64,000 bases of DNA from Panopea generosa (taxonomy: Eukaryota; Mollusca; Bivalvia; Adapedonta; Hiatellidae), in the NCBI GenBank assembly GCA_029582155.1, contig CM055908.1, positions 18,639,406-18,703,405 on the forward strand. The letters are read 5' to 3'. A program made the position numbers and the translations under genes. Position 1 is the stretch's first letter, and each line of letters begins with the position of its first letter. The notes beneath the pieces were generated by a model. The model saw nothing but the letters and a program-made list of their open reading frames with translations, had not been told where the DNA came from and ran no database searches. Below are positions 1-11,942 of this stretch, one piece after another.

Positions 1-1246
1 GCGTGTCGGTAAAGTGATATTACGATTATCGAGAAACATAATGGCTAATGTCTGTTTGAATAATGTACCTGTTACAGTAAATGTAAAATATTCTAAACCA
101 ACGTGAACTACAGTAGTGCTAATAACATTCCATTACTTTAAAGTTTAGCCTTGGTTGTAATGCATTAAAGCAATTATTTCTTTTCAAAACAAATTAGCTT
201 GTGTATATATGTTGAGTCAAACCCACTCCATTTGATGAATTTAATTAAAGACAGGCCTAAATTTTCGTCTTACGTGTGATGTTTGCATCTGCAAAAAAGT
301 AATAATCAATTATATTTAACACATTATCTGAGTTCGCTGTCCGTATCAGCCTAACATGATTAGAAAGTATTTACAATGTTTATGGAGCAGTAAAGTCCAT
401 AGTTCCAGACAAATAAATACAGTTTTCGATTTCATTTCGTTTCGTTTAGGGATCGCTAGAATTCAGGTAACAGTTGTCACTTCAATTACTTAATTTTGTC
501 ATCCTCGTAATACGTTTTAAATTCTATTTCAATTTTCATATTCTGGTTTCATATCAGTTTTTATGCTGCCATTGGTCTTTAGGCAAAGACACATTATTAA
601 CCTTTCAGCTGCTCCATGAGGTGTTTGACCTATATGCTGATTTTTATAGGTTGTGTAAAAGCTTAGTCAGCATTACAAGCTCGTCAACTGCATATCTCTA
701 GTTTGCAAGCCACCATTCTAGTAGTCGAGCATAGCGATTAGTATTGAAATCAACATATTCAGCCTCTGTGGAGTATCAATGGAAAAGATGAGCAAAGGGT
801 TGAAAATTGCAGTTAAATCGGAGGCACCGGTAAATATGGAATGACTGATAGAACAGGGTATGCAACCACATAAATTAAAATACAGTTGTCGAAGTATTTT
901 TGGTATATAACGTGGTCGCCTAGTTCCACCAGAGGGGAAACCAAAAGCAAAAATACAAAAATAACAAAATTAGAAAATGAAAATAGAAATTAGAAATGAA
1001 AATATAAAGTTGTAAGTTAAAAACCGCAACAAAATAAGTGTGCAAATGCGGATCACGGAATACCAAATGAAGGGATTTGGAACGTTGCAAAATTACGTGT
1101 ATGTTGCCGTCGGTGATTTCCATTTGAGAGAGAATGACAGAGAATGAAAACAACAGCGATATTCCTCAGCGCACTAGTATCTCTGAAAAGCCTTGCATAT
1201 ATGTATGACTATTTTGGCGTCAAACAAATAAAGGAGAATGTTTTTG

Positions 1247-1806
1247 TAATGATATTTATTATCAATAACTCCTTATCATACTCTAGCCCATCGAAACATT
1301 TTACAAATAATTTGTGCTGTAGGAAATCGTAAAAGAAAGAGATATTTCAAAAGTAGACGTATTTATATTTAAACAATTAATATGCAGGATATTTGCAGTA
1401 TATATGCTAAAATGTCGATTTCTTCATATAATATTTAGCGTCAAACACGTATCTAAGTTTGATTTTTTTTTATGGAGCCTATCGATTATCGAGGGTCTAT
1501 CATTTGAATGAGATGAATGAGAGAAAAAAATCCAGCATGATTTCACGCATGTAGGATAGAAAAAGCTCACCCTTACATGCAGCCTTGACCACTCGGGTGA
1601 GATTTTAGCCCCTGCATATAATTCTGACCCCTCAAGTGAGATTTGTCTATCCCACATGGATACTCATGATATAGTCTTATACTCCCAACCTTAAATGGAG
1701 ATAGATTTCTCACATTGTGCAGTCAGAATATGACGTGACGTATAAAACAATATGACGTTTATATCATTTGACGTCCTAAAATCGATTTTGGATATTTTTA
1801 ATGATA
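1247..1806. other. 552-bp indel block bounded by 8-bp direct repeats
   Basis: Copy 1 of the duplication has TAATGATA at 1247-1254 and again at 1799-1806. Copy 2 has a single TAATGATA at 13172-13179 with the DNA between missing. This fits either an insertion into copy 1 that duplicated an 8-bp target (the length made by hAT elements) or a microhomology deletion in copy 2. I see no convincing terminal inverted repeats at the block ends, so the direction is open. The interior holds diverged motifs built around GGTGAGATTTTAGCCCC and CAAGTGAGATTTGTC (about 1595-1645) but no gene. Confidence 0.7.
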
Positions 1807-2577
1807 CAATGAACTAAAGGAATTATTCGAAGTATTGGTATGAATGAAAAACAATAATTCCATTGTCTCATTTTCAATCTATGTTTTACTTTTATCAACA
1901 AAGAAATACTAATTTGTCTGGCTGTTTACTTGTCGGAACTAGTTATACTTTTGATTCATTTGAACACATTAGAAATTCTAAGATGACGATGTCATGGCAG
2001 TAATTGATTTAATCGAGAGAACAGCCTTACTTTGGCCATTTTCTAGATATATCATATACATTTTTTAAATAAAAAACCGAATAAAATGACAAATACATGC
2101 CTTACTGTCTTCCTGTAAAGTACAGGCTCTGTGTATTCGAAATCCGATAGTTTCTATTTTGTGTTGTACATGGCATTGACACAGTGAAACGGCATACACT
2201 TTCCGGAAAATAAGTCACATATTTGGATCCGGCATGGACTTTTTCAAGAAAATGATACAGTGCATACACGTTTTAATACAAATTTGGTTATCTAAAACTA
2301 TAAGTTATTTATGATGTGAAACACAGAACGTTTGCCTAATTAATTGGTTGATCGGTTTTACAGTTTGCTCTAGTAATGTTCTAGTTTTGGAACGACGACC
2401 ATAGTAATAGCATCATATTGGAAAGCAGAACACGTTTGTAAGTGTGCTGTGCTGTTCATGTACAGGGAATGAACGGTCCCTTGACTTTGCAGATAGAAAT
2501 AGCAATGCCCTTGGTATATCTGGGCTTTTGGAGGACATATGTTACATTTGACTATATATTTTATATATTCAGTTCAG

Positions 2578-2686
2578 TTTCATTGCATTGGATTGCTTGG
2601 TCAATTTGAAAGACTCTGTCCAGCTTGTGGCATTTCGTTCAAATCAAAAAGCGGTTTCCAGAAGCAAAATAATGTTAAAACAAAAG
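2578..2686 (+). pseudogene. C2H2 zinc-finger exon, decayed (copy 1)
   Basis: After an acceptor-like ...TTCAGTTCAG at 2568-2577 the frame reads RLCPACGISFKSKSGF. This is the first half of a classical C2H2 finger (Cys-x2-Cys-x3-Phe-x5-hydrophobic). A net 3-base change involving a small insertion and a deletion then alters the helix end, the histidines are absent, and the donor seen in copy 2 (AAAG/GTAATA) is here AAAGGGTTATA. The matching second exon is not found downstream, where the 24-bp minisatellite begins. This is a dead copy of the exon at 13957-14062. Confidence 0.65.
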
Positions 2687-2706
2687 GGTTATACAACTAC
2701 ATTATT

Positions 2707-3046
2707 TTTCTGAAACACTAGTTATTATTACTTCTGAAACATTAGTTATAATCACTTCAGAAACACTAGTTTTTATCACTTCTGAAACACTAGTTATATT
2801 TATTTCTGAAACACTAGTTATTAGTTCTTCTGAAACACTAGTTATTATCACTTCTGAAACACTAGTTATTAGTTCTTCTGAAACAATAGTTATTATTACC
2901 TCTGAAACACTAGATATTATCACTTCTGAAACACTAGTTATTATCACTTCTGAAACACTAGTTATTAGTTATTCTGAAATACTTGTTATTATTACTTCTG
3001 AAACACTTGTTATTATTATTTCTGAAATACTAATTATTATTACTTT
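2707..3046 (+). repeat. 24-bp minisatellite, about 14 copies
   Basis: Tandem units of the form TTCTGAAACACTAGTTATTA plus four variable bases, each 24 bp. They start exactly where homology between the two duplication copies ends. Because 24 is divisible by three, the minus strand stays open with an 8-residue period (SVSEVIIT). That open frame is a by-product and not evidence for a protein. Variants AGTTCTTC and ATCACTTC alternate irregularly, and the 3' units are the most diverged. Confidence 0.95.
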
Positions 3047-4109
3047 TTACTGCCCTGGCTTCTACATAGTCATCAAGTACAATCTGATGTGTTTCTTCTG
3101 TATGTATATCAATATTCGCATTGTGTTTTAGGCAGTTTACATGTACATCTCATATTGCTGCCTTTGTCTGTTGGGAAAACTATGATTCAGTTGTACGTTG
3201 TGGCGGCGGTGTTAAAATGAGCACACATGTTACCGAGCTTTAAGCTCAATTTTTTTTCTGACTTTATCTTCGTTGTCATTTTCCCCCTGTAGTTTTGTTT
3301 AACTTATTAAGCGTATATGTAATATGTATTTGATGTGTTTGTATTGTTGATGTTTGTCGTTTATATGCCTGTGAATAAGCCACCGTCCATCCGTCAAAAA
3401 CTGGAACACGTTTTCTCATAAAGGTAGTTGACCGAGCGGGACTCATATAACCTCAGTGGGGAAAGTTTAGTAAGTCAAAAAGTAATTTAAAAAAATATGC
3501 ATGTTCATTTAAAAAAATTGATTGACAATAATTATGATTACATAAAAATAATTAAATATTGAATTTTTAATTATAGGGTAAAAGTTGTTTATAAATTAGT
3601 TGCAACACCAATGAACTATTACAGAAGAAATAATAGTTTAAAAACGCACAACGGACATAGAGAAGAAATTAGCTGATTCGGTCTTATTGAATCAGCTCTT
3701 GAGAGATGGTATTGAAACAATCACTCTAAAACCATTCATGCCTCATTCTATCTTAACTTCATTTAAACAGCCAATAGAAACAGAAATTATTACAACACAA
3801 AGTCATAATTCTAACATAGCACACGGTTACCTTTTATTTAAGATAAACGTTACAGCTTTAATTGAGAAAGTTTCTAATGTATCTACTCTGCATGACAGCT
3901 ATTGTTGTTGTTTAGTATAGGCTTCCATATCTTGCGGGACATGTTTTCTTCGTGTCGTACTTAACATTAATGGCAACAACAAAAAAACGCATGATGCTAG
4001 TTCATTTCTTTGAGACATTTTTAATTTTCTCCATTGACTTTCTTCATTTAATTAACATTATGTTCGCATTTAGTTGTACTATTGGGAAAACGCATTTTGT
4101 TTTATATTT
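3047..4109. other. AT-rich DNA without recognised features
   Basis: Only short open frames (77 codons at 3687-3920 and 68 codons from 3952, the latter running into the MITE). Neither has recognisable motifs. No RNA gene or clear transposon end was seen. Confidence 0.6.
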
Positions 4110-4603
4110 TAAAGCAACACATCCACGTTTAAACTTTTTTAAAAAGTTTTTCAATTGAGTTGTGAGCACATTTCCCATACATAAATATATGGTCAGTGAG
4201 CTGTATATGTGCTAACAAACACTATCAGAACGCTTTAGAATTATAAAAAAAGTTGTCCAAATTATAAAGCGTGACAAACGCTTTATAAACTATTTTTAAA
4301 TTGCCGACGATTCCAACTTGGCTTCAAATTGAATTATGCGAGTCGTATTAAAAACTTCACGTTTTAGTGCGTAGTGTACTTTACCTGCCTTGAAAGTCAT
4401 TTTGACAATTTTTTTTGACTCGGGTGAGTTACACGCTTGTTTTATAAAGTGTTAGTCACGCATTATAATTTGGGCATCATTTTGTTCCGGATTGTGTTTA
4501 TATGCTCATATACAGCTAATTGATCATATGTTTGTATGGGAAATGTGCTCATAACTCAATTAATTTTTTTTTTTAAAAGTTCAAACGTGGATGTGTTGCT
4601 TTA
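4110..4603. mobile_element. Fold-back MITE with long inverted arms and 6-bp target duplication
   Basis: The left end TAAAGCAACACATCCACG is mirrored by CGTGGATGTGTTGCTTTA at the right end. Similarity between the arms continues inward for roughly 190 bp on each side (about 4110-4300 and 4430-4603), leaving a short middle with no coding capacity. ATATTT flanks both ends (4104-4109 and 4604-4609), fitting a target-site duplication. Arm divergence of roughly 15-25% by eye, with small indels, suggests an old insertion. The superfamily cannot be set from the ends alone. Confidence 0.8.
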
Positions 4604-5544
4604 ATATTTATTGATTATTCTCTTAAACAATTATTTGTGTTTCATTTAAGTTTTAAGTATAACGTCCAATGAGTGCAAAACCATACCAAGTGCCCTCTAA
4701 ATTCATATAAAACGGACACGTTTTGCTTTTACGGGAAGATTGTGTTATATATTCCAGATGGATGAGTCTGTGTTTAAAGTATTTAAATGTAATGGTGATG
4801 GAAAATAGATAACATATACATTTATTGTTGTCGAGAATGGCTTGACATACACATTGAGTTCATTCGAGGACATATTTGTAATTCTGTTGGCATTTATAAA
4901 ATGAAATGAAAACGCTTCTTGCTACATTAATAATAATTACACTAGACATTTGACGCAAATATTTCTTAGAAACTTTTGTTGAAATAAAACAGAAGGAGTT
5001 CCACTTCAATAATTGTCAAGTATCATTCTTATGTCACAAATGTCAACATGTTTCCCGTTAAGGATACATTAAAATTTTATTACAAAATTTCTTTTAAATA
5101 TCAAGACATGTGCTTCTGTTATTGTTGTCGTTTGAGTAAGTAAATTAGTATAGATAAAGACGAATTCTCCCACAAAGCCAGATCACAATTAAAACGTAAA
5201 CTAACTGTCCATTCGTAATTCAACCACTTTAGACACCACTTTAAATTGAGACTGCTTAAATGTTAAACAGATACACATTTCCCTCTCCATTTCAGTAAAG
5301 TAAGGCTGTCAAAAACACAACAGATGAAAAACATACTGGAGGTATCGCTACAAAAGTGTCAATTGGATTTAGTCTTATGTTCGTATAATTCATGCGGTCA
5401 TACGAACAAATGATATATTTCTTTATATCATAAAAAAAATCTAAACTCTTAGTTTATAGATTTTTGTTTAGCTCCTGTTTGAACTTTTTTCATTCTTTTT
5501 TTGTTATATTGAATCTGTAAACTTGTCACTATCATTGTAAAACC
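4604..5544. other. AT-rich DNA without recognised features
   Basis: No coding, RNA or repeat signal that I can support. Confidence 0.6.
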
Positions 5545-5715
5545 ACTTACTACTTCTTCTATATAGTGACTTAATTAAACACTTACTACTTCTTCTATAT
5601 AGTGACTTAATTAAACACTTACTACTTCTATATAGTGATTTAATTAAACACTTTCTACTTCTTCTATATAGTGACTTAATTAAACACTTACTACTTCTAT
5701 ATAGTGGCTTAATTC
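5545..5715 (+). repeat. 33/36-bp minisatellite, about 5 copies
   Basis: Units read ACTACTTCTTCTATATAGTG then ACTTAATTAAACACTT. Three-base loss of one TTC gives 33-bp versions alternating with 36-bp versions. The array is short and little diverged, so it is probably young. Confidence 0.93.
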
Positions 5716-7275
5716 CATAAACACTTCCTTATGTTGGATAAACAATGTGTATTTTACATTTATTTGGTTTCCTTACTTTAGTGTCTAAATCCAAAGGTCG
5801 AATTGTTTTCTTCAGATTAGGTTTGACTTTATTTTATGTTTTGTTTTAAATCTATTTTGTATTTCAGTTAGAGTTTTAATTTTTAAAACTAGTTGACATT
5901 ATTGTAAAAATGTTAACGTCACAAACCTTGACATACATAATGTATTACTTTAAAGTGTTGGTGGCTTCCAAGTCCTATCTATCTATTGATTTTATCAAGA
6001 CTTTTCCTAATTTGCATATATAGATATTTTACCCTGGATGACATTGCCTTCTTGTGACAAAAGAAATGCGTACAAACCCGCTTGGTTTGCTTCTATTGAA
6101 TGTAGAGGTGAACAGTTTAATATTGAGGTGTTGTTGTTTTTTTGTTAAAAATAGTTATTCTGTTCTGTTTTCCCTTTTTACATTTATATATATTTTGTCG
6201 TATTGTTATGCTGACATTTTATAGTTGTACTAGTCATAAAAAGGTGCAATGATCTTTGATTCTGCAGCGCACTTCATAGTTTTTGATTCTTTTTTCTAGA
6301 GTCGGCAATCACGGTTTGCTCTTAAATGTTGCGACTAATTGGGAGACTGCGATGTTAACGATGACGAGTTTCTACTGAAGCCTTACAGGTATCTGCCATT
6401 AACTTTGTCTTAGCGTACCCCTATTTATTATAAAAAAAAAGATAAAACACCAAAAATGCAGTTCGTTGTAGGAACTTAGACCCTTTGAATAAACCGCTCC
6501 GAGCCGATGTATTTAACGAAATAAGGTTTAAAAATGACAATGACCGTGGATCTTTCGAAATCTTATTACCTCACCATATAAGTTATGTAAAGACCACCTT
6601 ATTTCTGAACACAGAATACGTTATCAGTCTGCATGTGTATAAGTGTGCAAGCAATTGATTGCTGTTCGTGTTTAGCTAGCCGCACATTTTGCAAACATGC
6701 TTAATCAAATATTTTTTTACTTTACAAACATTATGAAAGTCTGAATATTTTCATCAATTTCGAAACTCGATTTGGATTAAAATACGTGTGATTAATGCGT
6801 TTACGTTTATAAATTGAATATACCGGAGAGAAACTAGATGACGCAATTTAAATTTCAACATCAAAGGAATATGATTATTTTGCTGAAATGAAAATCTCGT
6901 CAACAGTTGTAGAAAAGGCGCGACGTTATCGTTCATCCAAATACCTTTTGATGAAATAATTTAAAATGAATAGATCGTGTCTTCTAAAAACGAATGCTCA
7001 TTACGGCTGTGTCATTAATGTTTGTGATCCCGTTTAATATCTTAATGTATGATAACAAACGCACAATTTAGCTGAGAATATATACAAATGTTGTTGCTGC
7101 CATACAGCTATGTGTGTCGATAGGGGAAGGAAATCGAGTATATATGCCGTTTTATCTCCTCAGCGCGCTCGGTATTTCTAAGGGTTCAATGTCCCAAGTT
7201 AGTAAATATTGTCGTCACACATTTTGTATTGTTGACTGAGCCTTGTTTTGATTATATTCAATACAATGTTTGTGT
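5716..7275. other. AT-rich DNA without recognised features
   Basis: Open frames are below 62 codons and show no motifs. No RNA gene or repeat was recognised. Confidence 0.6.
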
Positions 7276-7377
7276 TTGTGGTGTTTTGGGGGTTTGTTTT
7301 GGGTGTTTGTTGTGTTTTGGGTGTTTGTTGTGTTTTGGGTGTTTGTGGTGTTTTGGGTGTTTGTGGTGTTTTTGGTG
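7276..7377 (+). repeat. 18-bp G/T-only minisatellite
   Basis: About five units of TTTTGGGTGTTTGTTGTG with minor changes. The plus strand is almost purely G and T with repeated GGG runs, giving strong strand asymmetry. Two overlapping open frames (7229-7453 and 7248-7463) exist only because the period is divisible by three. Confidence 0.9.
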
Positions 7378-7539
7378 TATGTTTACCTCAAATAATGCAT
7401 CTCTTGTTGGACGTTTGTTATTGTTTTATTACAAAACGTTTCCAAATATTTGATTTATTGTAAAAAAACTTCTTGTGAAAAACATGTAAATGCTTTTTAT
7501 TAGTTTTAACTAGTTTATTTCACTTCGATTGTGAAACAA

Positions 7540-7700
7540 ATAAGACAAATCACGCTCGAAGTCTTCCTGGATAGAACCTGTTATAAGCATATGCAGTAAA
7601 AAGTGTCTTTCTTAAGGACACCACACATAACCGTGGCAGTGGATCAAACCAGCGACCCTTCGATTGTGGGTTCGGTGCTCTACCGCTAGGTGACGTGCTT
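7540..7700 (-). mobile_element. tRNA-derived SINE, family A (copy 1)
   Basis: On the minus strand there is a tRNA-like head with an A-box-like TAGCGGTAGAGC (complement of 7677-7688) and a B-box-like GGTTTGATCC (complement of 7641-7650). A body follows containing GCATATGCTTATAACAGGTT and CTATCCAGGAAGACTTC and ending TGATTTGTCT. The same body, in plus orientation, occurs at about 14990-15145, which shows this is a dispersed family. Polymerase III promoter boxes are the expected internal promoter. No terminal duplication could be identified. Confidence 0.75.
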
Positions 7701-8218
7701 TACCGATGCTCTTAGGAATACATATACGTGTTCCTTTGTTGATAAGCAGTTGTCATAATTTAAAATTGGAACTCTCAAACAGTGTCAGAACTAAATGAAT
7801 TCTTTTTCATATTCTTTGAAGCGGTTTACCTTTTCAACTTCATTTATTCAATATTTATCAATATTTTATATTCTTTGTAAGGTTTTTGTATGATATAGAT
7901 ACATGTTTTGTTCATGGCCGTTATATAGTTTACACACATATACTAATGCATGGGGCCTTAACGATATATACAAATTGAATAAAATCAAACTATTATTTTT
8001 AATCATTATTTTAAGAAAATGATACGAAATTTAAATAACTTGCTTTCCGTCTTATATTGACATATTGTAAGACAACGTATCCTATTTAAGCCATAATAGC
8101 TATATCGCGATCTAAAGGTTTTGATTAAAGACTTATAGATATACTGTTAAAAATAACCGAAAGGAACGCTGAAACAAAAATAAATATTTGACAATACAGA
8201 TGTGTTTATGCCAGTTTG
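7701..8218. other. AT-rich DNA without recognised features
   Basis: Nothing supportable seen on either strand. Confidence 0.6.
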
Positions 8219-8560
8219 AAAGTGTCTATGATAGTTGTTCATATCAATTTATCATGTCAATGTATTCAATTATGTTGATAAACTATCTGCCTGATAAACA
8301 TAGGTTTATTATGTCAATGCAAGTTTATCAGGCACATGCCGTTATTATGTATAATTATACATTTTGACGGAATCTGTACAGGATGTAACAAAAGATGTTG
8401 ATTTTCAAATTCATAAAAAAGGCATACATGATATGATATTATAAAAGAATGTCATTGTCTAATATTATCAATGTCATCAAGTTCGGCACGTCTTTTTTTC
8501 TAAGCCTCACCTGATAAAGTTGATAATATCAGCCAATAACATGGTATTCTCTGTATGTCT
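8219..8560 (+). repeat. Dispersed repeat, copy 1 (partner at 25205-25480)
   Basis: Shares an ordered series of blocks with 25205-25480. These include TGCCTGATAAAC, GTCAATGCAAGTT, TATAATTATACATT, GACGGAAT, CTAAGCCTCACCT, ATAAAGTTGATA and TAGTATTCTCT-like ends. Within it, CCTGATAAAC and GTTTATCAGG form an internal hairpin (about 8290-8337). No coding capacity. It may be a non-autonomous DNA element, but no terminal repeats or target duplication were established. Confidence 0.7.
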
Positions 8561-9512
8561 CCTTTTGATAAAAAAAATATTCACAATCCGTTACGGATAA
8601 ACGGCCGAACGTCCAGATTTGTATTAAATTCCGTGTTACGCAAAATGATATATTAGTATTTTAGAAAAGAATATACTGTTTAAATACTCATCCGTAATGT
8701 CCCAGCGTACATATAAAATACTTTACAATAGCACACACAATTACTATATATGATTAGAACGTTTTGACACACTTGTAAATTGATATTATTGCAATAATTT
8801 CCCTCTTAACAACATTAAAGATGTTAAAGAAAAACACGATTTTCAAAACAATGAAAACAGATATGCGATAAATCGAATGATCTGCATAAAATTTAATAAC
8901 TGCATAGTGTATTCCAGTAATTGTCCATTACCAACATATCTTAAACAATTACAAAAAAGAGTGAAAACAAGTTTCGTGAAAAAGTACCGAAAGTATGAAT
9001 AAATATTTCATTATAAAACAATTAATGCACAGACTATTTGAAATTAGAATAATTTTTTTATAATATCCGTAATGTAGATTTACATCAAGAGTCTACAATG
9101 CATTAGTATATTCCCATAACTCTAGTTTGATGTGACTGTAGTTTTGTGTTACTGGATATGAAGCTATTGAACTCTCAAATCTATAAAAGAAGTCTGCACA
9201 TTTTCAAAAAGAATATTAAGAAGTGAAGATTTCAATGTAAAGTTTGCAGTAAGAATAAAAAAAGTTAGGGAATATATCCAATTTTCTCATTAAAACTGAA
9301 ATGTTTCAAAGTGTGTCTAGTCAAATTGTGATTAGTATTATAATGTTACGATACAAGGTTAAGTTGTAAGAGGAATTGAATTGCGAACAAATTGTTACTT
9401 TTTCCTATTACAATGATGAGGACAAAAACAATAATTTAGATCGGTTTAGAGTGTCTTCAAATCTTCTCTCTGATTGATGTGTCTCCTGTTAGTTGTGTAA
9501 ACTCTAAGCCAT
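8561..9512. other. AT-rich DNA without recognised features
   Basis: No supportable gene or repeat. Many short A/T runs. Confidence 0.6.
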
Positions 9513-9788
9513 TGCATTTAACATTGTATTTAACATTGTATCTAACATTGTATTTAACATTGTATTAAACATTGTATTTGTATTAAACATTGTATTTGTA
9601 TTTAACATTGTATTTAACATTGTATTTAATATTGTATTTAACGTTGTATTTAACATTATATTTAACATTGTATTTGCATTTAACATTATATTTAACTTTG
9701 TATTAAACGTTGTATTTAACATTTTATTTAACATTGTTCTTTTATTTAACATTTAACATTGTATTTAACATTTTTCTTGTATTTAACA
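9513..9788 (+). repeat. 12-bp AT-rich minisatellite, left part
   Basis: Tandem AACATTGTATTT (12 bp) with frequent 6-bp GTATTT insertions. The array continues beyond a SINE at 10108-10567, so this is one array split in two. The 12- and 18-bp steps keep frames open on both strands (for example 9504-9752 minus), which is an artefact. Confidence 0.93.
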
Positions 9789-10107
9789 TTGTTGTTGTTG
9801 TTGTATGGTGTTTAGTGTCGCTTTCAACAATTTTTCAGTCATATCGCGAAGGTGTCTGCTTGAGACAGTATTCTAAGCGCTGTCACACTGGAGTATCATG
9901 CTGCAGACACATGGTATGATACCCCACCCAGTCACATTTTACTGACACTGGGCCGACCAGACCTAGAACTCTCCTCTAAATGCTACGCGTCAAGTGAGGA
10001 AGATTCTAGTACCGTTTTTAAAGTCTTTGGTATGACCCAGCCGGCGATTGAACCCACGACCTTCCGCATGCGAGGCGAACGCTCGACCACTAGACCATGC
10101 CGAGATC
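9789..10107 (-). mobile_element. tRNA-derived SINE, family B, inserted in a minisatellite
   Basis: Read on the minus strand it begins with a clear tRNA-like head: A box TGGTCTAGTGGTCGAGCG, anticodon-arm-like CCTCGCATGCGG, B box GGTTCAATCGC. The body is about 200 bp. The 3' end reads TTGTTGAAAGCGACACTAAA then CACCATACAACAACAACAAC, a simple CAA tail. Blocks such as TAGCATTTAGAGGA, GTTCTAGGTCTGGT and AATGTGACTG recur in the plus-strand copy at 24222-24512. The head and tail look intact. Bivalve SINEs of the V-SINE type are a plausible relation, from general knowledge only. Confidence 0.88.
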
Positions 10108-10567
10108 AGTATTTAACATTGTATTTAACATTGTATTTAACATTGTATTTGTGTTTGACATTGAATTTAACATTGTATTTGTATTTTATATTGTACTAAA
10201 CATTGTATTTAACACTGTATTTGTATTTAACATTGTATTTGTATTTAGTATTGTATTTATCATTGTATTTAACGATGTATTTGTAATTATCATTGTATTT
10301 GTATTTACCATTGTATTTGTGTTAACTTTGTATTTAACATTGTAATTGTATTTAACATTATATTTAACATTGTATTAAACGTTGTATTAAACATTGTATT
10401 TGTATTAAATATTACATTAAAGTTGTATTTAACACTGTATTTGTATTTAACATTGTATTTGTATTAAATATTACATTAAAGTTGTATTTAACACTGTATT
10501 TGTATTTAACATTGTATTTGTATTTAATATTATATTTAACGTTGTATTTAACATTGTATTTAACATT
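10108..10567 (+). repeat. 12-bp AT-rich minisatellite, right part
   Basis: Continuation of the AACATTGTATTT array, more variable than the left part, with a duplicated stretch around TATTAAATATTACATTAAAG (10404 and 10463). The 82-codon frame at 10097-10345 comes from the repeat period. Confidence 0.92.
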
Positions 10568-11276
10568 CACATCAAAAGATTTGATTCACAAATGCTGAAA
10601 ATGATAATGTTTATTATGTTAAGAAGCTAAGAAGTTGGTAAAAATCTGCCATTTCATTATATTAAACCGTATTCGATACTCTACGCATACTCTTCATTTC
10701 CACAGGGGTGTCCTTAACTCCTCCACATTGGTTAACATGTCTTATTCGTTTCGATTCAGGCTGCAGCTATCATTCGTGATTTAAATGGTTTTATTATATG
10801 CATATATCACAAAGTACTTAAAAAACTTCTCAATTCTGCTATCGTTATTCTCCACTCGTTGCAAAAATATCACAGATTTAAAGCCATTTCCTTTTGTCTT
10901 TACGTGACGTTGTGATTGTGTGATTGGTGATGTGATTTATGTCAGATACTGGAATCTTTATTCAGTTAACATATTGGTCAGAATAACGGTCTTTTGATTC
11001 TACTGCAGCGTGCTGATCTCTAGTAGTTGACTTAAACATTCGGATATCAAGATCCATCTGTTATCATACCACAACCGGAATGGTAATAAGCTTAATTGAT
11101 AATACCGCCAAAAGCTTCGAGTCGATGGAGAAGCTTGATACTGTTCTCATATCCGTCTTTGCGCACCGTACTTACATAATTAATATCTTTATCTCCAGTT
11201 TCTACAAACTATTTAGTACATCTGCATATCAAGTATCTCTTGTTTCTTTCTCGTACATATATAGGTCGTCAGCCGT
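10568..11276. other. AT-rich DNA without recognised features
   Basis: One 71-codon frame (11080-11295), no motifs, no splice context. Nothing supportable. Confidence 0.6.
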
Positions 11277-11520
11277 ATTGACATTGTGGATGTAGGTACA
11301 CTCGTAACATAATATGAGAGTAAAAGTAGTCTTTCAGTGCTGCCTATCTTTACACTGTCGACAGTGGGCGTTAGTAGATATGAGAGTATGCTTGCAGTGC
11401 CACCTCCTTACACTGCCTCATCGACAGTGGGTATTAGTATATCTGTAATAGATAATGAAAGTAGACTTTCAGTAATATGTCGACAGTGGATGGTAGTGCA
11501 CTCGTTCAGAAACTTTAATA
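11277..11520 (+). repeat. Degenerate tandem repeat, about 60-80 bp units
   Basis: Three to four diverged units recur, each opening with a form of GTCGACAGTGG and containing GTTAGTAGATATGAGAGTA and a CAGTGC step. The best matches lie between 11356 and 11480. It is too degenerate for an exact period. Confidence 0.5.
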
Positions 11521-11942
11521 TCTCATGAAGAGGATGTACCCCTGATCGTTCCAAATAGATAACCACCGTTATCATTATTGTTTGTATGTTTGGTACTGTT
11601 ATAAATGTTGCTTTAGACATAGAAATTAAAAAATGCACCAACTAATCATTATAACGACAATACAAACATTCGGAAAATGGGGAAACAGTTGTTATAACCT
11701 TGGAACAAGTCATCATATCTAAACTAGACAATCTATCAAGATAATTCCTTCATAAATGTGGAAAACAACACGTTCAATTCTCATGTGTCAATTGTCTGGA
11801 AATACAATCACAACGTTTCCAATTACAAGAAGGTATGCATAACTTAACACTTTATGTCTTAAGGTTTGGCTAGATTTAGTCATGCTCTTCAGCTTAAACT
11901 GTTTTAACATAGTATAAAGCTATATAACTGTTCCATTAAAAT
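11521..11942. other. AT-rich DNA without recognised features
   Basis: Nothing supportable. The right edge is set by the start of duplication copy 2. Confidence 0.55.

Larger units (their letters stand above)
1..2706 (+). repeat. Segmental duplication, copy 1
   Basis: The block beginning GCGTGTCGGTAAAGTGATAT at base 1 recurs in the same orientation from 11943, with scattered substitutions and small indels (roughly 90% identity by eye). Homology runs to about 2706, where both copies read ACTACATTATTTT; copy 1 then enters a 24-bp minisatellite while copy 2 continues into other DNA. The left edge cannot be seen because the window starts inside the repeat. The copy offset is about 11.94 kb. The block carries one zinc-finger exon (2578-2686). 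Compared with copy 2 it also contains an extra block of about 552 bp (1247-1806). Confidence 0.9.
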
